Source: Amoebophrya sp. AT5.2
Taxonomy: Eukaryota > Sar > Dinophyceae > Syndiniales > Amoebophryaceae
Length of the DNA: 19,893 bases
NCBI GenBank assembly: GCA_005223375.1
Contig: RXOD01004616.1
Location: 1-19,893 of the forward strand
Direction of reading: 5' to 3'
Shown here: positions 10,101-18,187 of the stretch, piece by piece
Numbering within the stretch: the first letter of the stretch is position 1
Layout of the letters: the number at the start of each line of letters is the position of its first letter
Program-made: the position numbers and the translations under genes
Notes under the pieces: generated by a model
Databases searched by the model: none
Told to the model about the DNA's origin: nothing
What the model saw: only the letters and a program-made list of their open reading frames with translations

Positions 10101-13100
10101 TTTCCTTTCCGGCATTCATCGCTGTTTCCAGCGTCGCTACTTCGTTCTTCAGTGCGTGTATTTCTTCGTCCTTTTTTTTCCTGAGCGCGATTTTTTCCTC
10201 CTCAAACTCGTCGTACCTGGCTGCCAGCTCCGCCTGGTGCTTATCCGCGAAGTCACGGTACCCAAGTGCCTTCTCTTCGTCGAGTCGGCCAAGGTCGTCG
10301 CGGAGGGCCTGGACCTCGGCCGCCTTGGTTTCCTCGAACTCTGAGTGCAGCTGCACCATGTCCTGCAACGCGCGGTCAGACTCCTCGAGCTGGGCCTGGT
10401 ATTTCGCCACCTGTGACTCGTAGCCGTACACGGCCTGCTGCAGCTGGGCAGACTCCGAATCCAGCGCGGAAAGCTCGGCGTCTGGGGTGGGGTCGTTTTG
10501 GCGAAGCCGAAATGTTGAACAAGTATGGCAGGTTTATTTCATACATTACACAAGAGATGTAAAAACGCACCACCGAGGTCGGTGGGGCTGAAGGAGCGCT
10601 TTAGCTTCGCGCAGGACAGGTTAAAGATTACGTACCCTTGCCTTGCTGCACGTCGATGTAAGCTTTCAGTCGCTCCAACAGCCCCTGTTCCCGCTCATCC
10701 GCTTCCTCGCGCAGCTTGTCTGATTTTACGTACCGCGCCTTCCACTCACTCAAACGCCCCGCCAGCTCCGCAATCTGTTTCTCGAAACCGCGAAGCAGGA
10801 ACTCAAACTCTGCCTTCTTCTCCGCCGCGGAAATTTTCATGCCTAGCTCTTCTTCCTCGCTGTACGTCGTAAGTTTGCTCGTCAGCCCTGCGCCAGCTGC
10901 TGTAACGGCGTTGCTTATTGTTGAGCTCTGTCGTGTGGCACTGTCCCGCTGCACTTGCAGCAGGCTCGACACGCTCAACACCCCGGCGGTCGGCGAAAGC
11001 ACTTCGTTGGTGCTAGGCCGCACGCCGTCAATCGCGTTCACCGACCGTGTCGCCCCTGGCCCGACGATGCCTTGCCCGTTCAGATCGATCTGGATCTGTT
11101 GTTCGAGGCCCGCTCCAGGCGCCCCGCCAGCCCCCACGATTCCGTCGATGTTCGAATACAGCAGATTTACGTCCGCAAGCTGACGCTTCAGCTCTTGGAG
11201 CGAAGGCACGTACTGGTCGTACAGCTCGCGCGCGATTTGGTTTCGCTTCTCCCAGAGATAGCGCGCTTCTTTCGGCGCGGACAACCCGAACTTGGCTTGC
11301 TGGGGCGATTTCGCCATCGCCTTGCGCATGGCGTCGGTGAGTTGCCGCGACATCTGCTTCGACGTGGAGGATTTGTCTGGCGATGGGGCGTCGAGCATGT
11401 AGGAGACCTTGCGAACGGAGGAGTGGAAGAGACCCGATGGCCTCGTGGAGGTCGCTCGCGCATCTGTTGTCTGCGGATCGTCTCCGGCTCCCGCAGCAGC
11501 CGTCAGGCCCAGCGCACCACCAGCACCAGCGCCGGTCACGACCACCCCAGGAGATGCCAGCGCTTCTTCCAGCATCTCCACTTCGTCCGCGGTCAGCCCG
11601 TCTTTCGCGCCGCCAGCTCCGTCGTCTGTCGCCTCCCCCTTGTAGTTCTTCCCCCCAACGCCCTGCATTGTCCCGAGCACCGTGTGTACCGAGATCAGCC
11701 GTTTTCGTAGATCGTCCGTCTCCGCGTCTTTCTTGACCAGGGCGTTCTCCAACTCGCCGACACGTTCCTCGACCGTCCCCACTTGGTCGACGAACTGCTC
11801 CATAAGCTCCTGCTTTTCGGCGAGCTGCTCCTCCAGAAACTGGCACTTCTCCTCATGCTCGGCCAGCAGGGTCTCGATGCGCTTCTCGGACTCGATCAGG
11901 GTTTCCGCGACTTTCTGCTTCATGTTCAAAATCGTCTTCGCAAGGAAGTTGCTGTTTTCGGCAGCAATGTTGCTAGTGCTGCTGGGGGATTCTTGCTCGA
12001 TGCTGGCCGTGCTGGCGTTGAGATTCATGCTGTTCAAAGCTGTTGATCCACCACCAGCCGCTTTCGTGGGCGAAGCGCTACTGCGGCGGCTCTTGGAAGT
12101 GGGGCCTCCCGCTCCACCCCCCGCAACGCTCTTCCGCGCCGCGTTGTTTGCGCCGAACGTTCCGAAGGAGCCGATCAGAGCGCCGGCGTTTCCCGCTGCC
12201 AAGTCTTCTGCCTGCAGTTGGACCACCTTCTGCAGTTCTGCGAAGTTCCACCGTGCCGTTTTCAGTTTCGCTTGCCACTTCGACAGCGACGCCTGGAGCT
12301 TCGTAATCTCTTTGTTTTTCTCCGCCAGCTGCTTGCTCAGGTCCGCCTTCACGTTCGCCAGTTGCCTCTTCAGGTTCGCCTCGAATTCCTGCATCGCCAG
12401 CTCCTTCTCGTCCACGATTTTGGTCAGCTGCTCGATCTTCGCCTTGTACTTCGCCAGGGGGAGGGACTTTTGCACCCTCGCCTTCTCGTGCTCGTGGCTT
12501 TTCACCAGGTCCTCGCGCTCCTGGAGGAAGCGCGCGGCCTGTTTGTTCAGCTCGTCCACCGTCTGCATCAGCTCGTGCTTGTCCTCCTTCAGCTGGTGCA
12601 GCTCCTGCTCCAGCAGGGCCACGGTGTTCTGGAGCTCGTCCTTGTTGCGGCGCAGCGTCGTGTTCTGCTGCTCCACCGTCTCGGCCTGGTGCTCCGCCTG
12701 GAGCTTCGCCTTGTTCAGCTCCTGCACCCTCGCGTAGTGCTCCGTCTCCGCGTCGTGCTGCGCCTTGTGCAGGTTTTTGCGCACCTCCTGCAGCTCCGAC
12801 GTGTGCCCGAACTTCAGCGCGGCAACCTCGTCGTGCAGCTCCCCGACCTTCTTCCGCTGCTGGTCCGTCTCGCTCTCCGCGTCCGCAATCTTCTGCTTCA
12901 GCTTCTGCACGACGTCCTCCAGAGCGGTCTCTCGCTTCTCCAGCAGGCTCTCCTTGTCGCTGATCAGCTTGCGCTCCGACTCCTTCCGCTCGAGGTCCTT
13001 CTCGAGTCCCTGGATCCTGTGCTGCAGTTCGCCGGACACCTTCTTCTCGAGCTCGTCCCTCGCGGCGCTTGCCTGGTCCACGCGTTCCTCGGCGCGCTTT

Positions 13101-16100
13101 GTGTTCTCCTCCGCAAGCTGAAGCGCGTGGAAAAGCGCGAAGTGGTACTCAAACAAGTCGGCCAGCAGCTTCTCGGCCGTGCGCTCCTTCGACTCGAATT
13201 GCCGCAAAAAATCGCGACCCGCACCACTCGGCGACGCAGCGGTGTCTCTACTGTCTTCTCTATCTCTTTGCAGTTCATCTCTACCAGGGCCGCCACCGTC
13301 CTCGCCACCCCCTGCGCCTCCCAGAACGGAGTCGCGCGTGAGGTCGTTCCTGGTTGCCCGCAGCACCTCGCGCACCGTGCCCAAGTCGACGTTCAGGTCG
13401 ACGTCTCGGTGCGCCTTTTTGATGTGCAGGGCCTTCGCTGCGTCGGAGTTCAGGACTCCTTTTGCCTCGCACTCCCCGTGCAGATGGTCTAGCAGTTTCC
13501 GCATCTTCACGTTCAGCTTCTGCAGCCGGGTCACCATCTCCTCCTGTCCCCGGTCAACCGACTCGGACTTGCTGTGGTCAATCTTCAGGGCCTCACGCAG
13601 GGTGGCCATCGCGGCCTCGTGCTCCGCCTGCAGGTCCTCCAGCTGCCGGGTGCTGATCTCCTGCACCTCCACAATCCTCCGCTCCATCTCTTCGTGCTGG
13701 GCGGTGAGTTGCTCGGTCAGCTGCGCGGTCTGGGACTCGCGCTCCTTCAACTTGCGCAGCAGCGTGTTCATGCGAAACTTGTCCGGCTCGTCGCCGGCCT
13801 CGGAGTTGACGCCCCCGTCATCTTGGACGTCGAGATTAAACAGCGACGATCGGCGCTCTTTGCTGGAGGTCGTATTACCCACTGTAGCCCGTAGTTTTTC
13901 CGTTGTGGTCACCAGCCTGCCTCTGTCGCTTGCAGTCGTGCCACCACCTGCTCCACCGAGCAAAGCGCTCGGCGTGAGCAACGTACCAGAGCCGGTGCCA
14001 ACGTGATCCAGCGGCGAGCCGCGCCGGCTGCCCTCGCGGCTCCCGGCCCGACTTCCACTTCCCTGCCCCCCGGTCGACGTTCGCGCGGCGCGCAATTTTC
14101 GGTTTTTGTCCTCCAACTGGTCGTTCAGGGAGTCCACGGCGGTCTGGAGGTCGACGATTTCGTCCGTCTGCGCCTGGCAGCGCTGCTCCAGCAGATTTTT
14201 TTCCAGTTCCATCGCGTCCAGGTTTCGTTTCCCCTCGTGCGTTTTTTCCTCTTCCGCCCGCAGCTTTCCCTCGAGCGCCTTCACCTTCGCCTCCAGCTTC
14301 GCCTTCGCGATCCGCAGGTCCGAGACCTTTGTCAGCAGCTCGCTCCGCTGCGGCCCGCCCGTCTCCGCGTACTTAGCCGCCGCCTCCTTCACTTCGCTCG
14401 TCAGTTTGTCGCGCTCCTCTTCGTGCAGCTTCGACTGCTTGTTCAGCGACAGCCGCGCGCGCTTCTTCTCCTCGAGAATGAGCGCCTTTTGCCGCTCCAC
14501 CTCGTCCTTCGCCAGATTCCAGTTTGCGCTCATCTGGCTGTGCTCCGTCGACAGCTCCACCTGCTTGCGCTCCGCCGCCTTCAGCCGATTCATGGTGCGG
14601 CGGTTGGTCTCCTCCGTCCGCCGGGAATTCTCGCGCTCTTCCTCCAGCTGCCGCCGAAGCTCCTCGACGACACGCGACGGCGCCGGCGGGGGCGCCGCGT
14701 TTGCTGTGCTGCTCGACGAAGAAGGTGGAGCGGGACCTCCGCCAACGACAGCCGAGGACGTCGTTGCGCGGCCGTTCAATCCAGGCTGCATCAATGCTGC
14801 CTCCGATTTGCTGCCAGAAAGGCGGTGCTGCTGTGAAGTAGTTGTACTACCCCGCGCGGCGCTGCTCAGAGCGGGCTTCTGCGGCGACGGTGTCAGCGAC
14901 TTCCGCGCGCCACCTGTGGTTCCTCTTGGCTTCGTCGGGCTTGTGGTCGTCGACGTAGCTCTTTGACTTGTACTGCCAGGCGCAGCCGCCGACTTTCTCG
15001 CTCCTGTGCTTGCTGCGTTCGCGTCTGCTGATGCAGCAGTGCTACCCCCTCCCACGGCCGGCCCCGGCGCGCCAACTTCCGTCCCCGTGGTCAATCGCGT
15101 CTCGGGGACAAAGGAATACTCGTCACCTTGCGATGACACGGTGGAGAGGATGGAACTCGGCCGTACCGGCGACGAAAACTCCGGCAGCTGGAGATGGCTC
15201 GTCGGATTGCTTTTGCGCACTTCCAGCATGCGCTGCTTGAAGCCCAAGCTCCTCCGTTCGTGGTCCACCAACTCCCTCGCATCAGCATCCTCTTCCGCTG
15301 CGATGTTCAGCTCGTTGTTTTCGTCGTTGATGAGCGCGTCCGACTCCCCCATCACCCTCGCCATAAAGCTGTCGGCGAGGTCCCGCGCTGCGACCGAACC
15401 GCGATCAACGACCGAACCGCGATCAACGGCTTGCGGTTCTCGAAACGAACCTTCTGCCCTGTAGTTTCGGGGAGCCGGTGGACCCGGAGCCGCCGCCACC
15501 CCACCGCCGCTAGAAGCTGGTGGCGTTTGACCGGTGCTGGAGCTGGTCGTGTCTACGCCGGTATAGTTGTGATTTAAGTCGTCCTCTGCGTGCACAAGCC
15601 GCACATCTGAAGCAGTTGTGCGCTCAGCAGCCGCTGCGCCAGGTTCGGCCGGCCTTGCCGCTCTGGAGTCCCGAATGTCGATACTCGGCCTGCTCCACCT
15701 GTCGCCGGAGAGTGGGGGCGTCATCTGGGACCACGAGGTGTTGCTGTTGGCGACCTCGACGTCCGCCGGGGGTGGAGCTGCTGGAGGGTGCGCTGGTTGC
15801 CCGATCTCCGTCCCTAGCAGCGGCCCGCCACTTGCCCGCGACACTCGTAGATCGATCATGCTCTGACGGTGGTCGTCTGATAAATGAGGAGCGTCCGACT
15901 CGGAAAACTCGGGCGGAACACTGCTCCCGGCCGAGCTTAGGACAACTCTAGTAGGACCAGCGGCGGCACCAGCAGGTTGGTGTCCTCGTGGTTGGAACGC
16001 GCTCGCCCCTTCGGCCGTGATGTAGTCCCCCCCGCCTACCACCGCAGCTGCCGCCCCTCTGGTATCGAAAGCTGTTGCACCACCTCCGAGCACGACCTCT

Positions 16101-16642
16101 TTGCTCGAGTCCAGTGAGCCTGCCGTTGGCGGCGCAAACAGAAAACGGCTAATCTGCCGTGCATGATCTTCCTGCTCCTGCTCCTGCTCGTACGGCGGCA
16201 AAGTCCTCGACCGGTCTTCTACTTCCGCCTCGCCCCCCATAACAACGACGCAGCTCCCGCTCGTCGCCTCTCGCACGCTGGCGCTAACGCTGGGCTCGCG
16301 TGATATCGATCGGGAGGCGGAGCGAGAGCTGGAATTGTACCGCTCCCGGACCAGATTCTCCACAGTATCCGCAAGACCGGTCGCAGGGAGCTTGATCGTC
16401 GGTGGATTGAGATCGACGCCGGCGAGCTGCAGATAGTTGGGGTTCGCGAGTAGTTTCTGCGACAGCCGGTGCTGGAGAGAGCGACGCGGAAGCTCCCCCA
16501 AGGAGGTGGGATTCTGGCTTTCTGTCGTGTCTGTACTAGCGCCGAGATTGATTTTGGTTCTTGACATTGAGTTTGACGCTTCAGTCGCGCTTGGCGGTGG
16601 CAAGCTGCGACTCGGCTCGCGGTGCTCGGAAAAAGACGACAT
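4150..16642 (-). CDS. Giant coiled-coil protein with C-terminal TPR repeats (four exons, 3,913 aa)
   Basis: Exons run 16642-10636, 10481-10057, 9752-9159 and 8865-4150; phases match at all three junctions (1, 0, 0), giving 3,914 codons including a TAG stop. The first in-frame ATG is 16642; the frame continues upstream only as AT-rich, leader-like sequence. Residues about 1-650 are disordered, with Ser/Arg and Pro/Ala tracts. Heptad-like coiled coils lie at about 655-855, 950-1065, 1147-1480, 1560-1657, 1927-2448 (crossing every intron) and 2568-2668. About 2670-3700 is disordered, with a basic Ser-Pro-rich part near 3140-3500. A His/Asp cluster sits at 3715-3731. Three TPR units are at about 3773-3806, 3834-3866 and 3868-3900; the last two fit the L-G...A...Y/F..A...D/P pattern. 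The build suggests a cytoskeletal, centriolar/basal-body or tethering scaffold whose TPR tail binds partners; this is inferred from architecture. No motor, kinase or GRIP domain is visible, and I recognise no named family. Confidence 0.85.
8866..9158 (-). other. Intron 3 of the giant coiled-coil gene
   Basis: 293 nt, phase 0, donor AAG|GTACCC and acceptor ATAG|GAAGAG. Splicing joins Glu-Phe-Lys to Glu-Glu-Leu-Glu-Arg and restores an unbroken heptad pattern. Read through, the frame soon meets a stop at about 9093. A 6-bp inverted repeat (9135-9140 with 9149-9154) lies 3 bases inside the donor GT. Confidence 0.85.
9753..10056 (-). other. Intron 2 of the giant coiled-coil gene
   Basis: 304 nt, phase 0, donor ACAG|GTGCAG and acceptor GCTCAG|GTTCGT. 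Splicing joins Met-Glu-Arg-Gln to Val-Arg-Arg-Leu-Glu and continues the coiled coil. The heptamer CGTGCTC occurs just inside both ends. Its composition is more AT-rich than the exons, with a T-rich tract on the minus strand about 55-60 bases before the acceptor. Confidence 0.85.
10482..10635 (-). other. Intron 1 of the giant coiled-coil gene, with nested inverted repeats
   Basis: 154 nt, phase 1, donor AAGG|GTACGT and acceptor CCCCAG|AC. Splicing rebuilds a GAC (Asp) codon and continues the heptads as Gly-Lys-Asp-Ala-Glu-Leu. An outer 7-bp inverted repeat (10501-10507 with 10604-10610) and an inner 16-base palindrome (10570-10585) could fold the intron and bring its ends together. Confidence 0.85.
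15393..15428 (-). repeat. 18-bp in-frame tandem duplication in the giant gene
   Basis: ACCGAACCGCGATCAACG (plus-strand reading) is repeated twice with no spacer and no mismatch. On the coding strand it encodes two copies of a Val-Asp-Arg-Gly-Ser-Val-type hexapeptide at about residues 406-417, in the disordered N-terminal part. The exact match suggests a recent slippage event. A smaller three-unit CCTGCT tract at 16171-16188 encodes alternating Gln/Glu. Confidence 0.9.
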
Positions 16643-18187
16643 CAGCGCAGGCACTTCCGAGGCGATGACGCTTCCTGTTCTTACGATAAATATCTTCGCA
16701 TTATTCTTTTCAATAATTATCTTATCGTTCAGACCACAAGAGGGGACATATGGCCGAGAACGACGACGTTGCCGCTTGCAACATAAAAAACAAAGGAAAT
16801 GCTGCACCTACAGCGTCGATCTCTAGGTCCCTGCCTCTTCCGGTATAAAATATGGCTGGTGGCGGGCCTTTACATATTTGTCTGCGAGTTCAACATAAAG
16901 GAGACCAACATTGTCAGGCGATAGATTTGGTTGCGAGGGCGATGATGAATCACGACCACGACAAAAAATAAATGCATATATAGGTCCACGAGGAAAAAAA
17001 AGGTACGTCGTCACGCTGATACGCTCACGATCAACAACGAATCTGGTCGTGAGCAGAAAATTAGACAGCGATGACATCGACGGGCACGATCGAGTGACGC
17101 AGGCACAACCACATCGATTATGGATTTCGACAATGGTGATGGATACACGAACGTCGAGCGGCGTGCTCTTGCGCCTCGCAGTACAACTGGTGGCCTTGCT
17201 CGACTCTCGTCTCCGATCGCTCCACTCCAGTCTGCTCAATACAGGCCAGGCTAATTTGCTCCCGCGCCGGACCCGCATAGGCCTACCTTCCTCTGCCACG
17301 CATGTAGTTCCTGCTCTCAGAAGTTTACTTAGTACGTCAGTTGTCAATGTCATTCGCATTCCAATTTATTTGTGGACGTGCGGCCGCCTTGTTCGAATGA
17401 ACAAGTGCCTGATCTCGTCCGATTTGATATACCGCTACTTCTTTGAATTGGAGATGGATGTTCCTGATCCTGAATACGGTGCAAAAAGTCATCGTTCGAA
17501 CAATAACTGTCCACGTGTTATTAAAAGCCATAGCGCTTGTTGTTCGGGTGTTGACCGTTCATCACGATCTTGAATCTCTAAAAGACTAAAAAAGATGAGA
17601 AGGAACTACGACGCTAATGTTGGCGCTACGTGTAATATTTCCGATTCCGATTGCAATGATGCTTCTATCTAAAAATGCTTGAGCGTGCGAACTGCTTAGT
17701 TTAATATGAGTGAGTCGATTTATCTTCACGCATCCGCGGCTGCTGGCTATGAATTTAAGTGTATAGTGCTGCTCTGACTTTCTTTCGTCACTCCCAAGAC
17801 TTCTCTTCTGGGATTCGAAGTGAGCCGACGAGACAGAGCTACAACTTTCTGTTTTTTTTTCTGTTTCTAGCCAAAATAAGCAGCTTCGCCTTTGGTCGAT
17901 CTTCTTTACTACGACTAGCTGCTGCTTCAGCTTTTGCAAAACTTGAATCAGTACTAGTCTGTGCAGCTGCTTTCTTTCTAGTAAAAGGTTCCGCACCAGA
18001 AGCGCGAATTTGAATTTGGTTGAGATCATTAATTTTAAGTTGCTCGTTGAAGATGTTCGTCTATGAATTAACTACTGTCACTGTCACAGAGTCCTGTAGT
18101 TCACTACCTCTGTAGTTTGGTCGCATAAGGGTGGAGATTCTTCTTTTAACCTCCCAACACGACTTGCATTTGCCGCGGCTCCTCGTA
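16643..18187. other. AT-rich intergenic spacer between giant gene and acidic-protein gene
   Basis: This spacer holds the 3' flank of the acidic-protein gene and the 5' leader of the giant gene. On the minus strand, a T-rich tract ending in AG at 16776-16775 could be a leader-intron or trans-splice acceptor about 130 bases upstream of the ATG. Two sizeable frames overlap on opposite strands: plus 16911-17573 (begins at TTG; its first ATG is at 17133) and minus 16823-17359. Neither resembles a known family or shares the codon bias of the flanking genes. A minus frame at 18060-17839, open after a possible TAG acceptor, looks more protein-like. No RNA gene or mobile element is apparent. Confidence 0.5.

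Noticed and set aside
8866..10635. Model of two or more separate genes instead of one four-exon gene
   Set aside because: All three gaps have canonical GT-AG borders with matching phases, and the heptad pattern runs on across each junction; the inner exons have no proper ATG starts.
11682..12737. 351-codon plus-strand frame, Ser/Phe/Cys-rich
   Set aside because: Antisense shadow of the same coiled-coil exon; composition typical of reverse-complemented Lys/Glu-rich coding sequence.
12218..13492. 424-codon plus-strand frame, Leu/Gln/Val-rich
   Set aside because: Exact antisense of the coiled coil. GAG/CAG/AAG codons read backwards give Leu/Leu/Leu-type runs, and the minus frame has the heptads and correct splice phases.
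14106..14966. 286-codon plus-strand frame
   Set aside because: Antisense of the first coiled-coil block of the giant gene; stops are rare there only because of the GC-rich sense codons.
16643..16807. N-terminal extension of the giant protein to 16807
   Set aside because: The extension begins at GTG, has no ATG before 16642, and is AT-rich with leader-like composition.
16844..16850. TATAAAA as a promoter for a plus-strand gene
   Set aside because: A single short match in AT-rich DNA, and the plus frame downstream is not secure; kept only as context in a finding.
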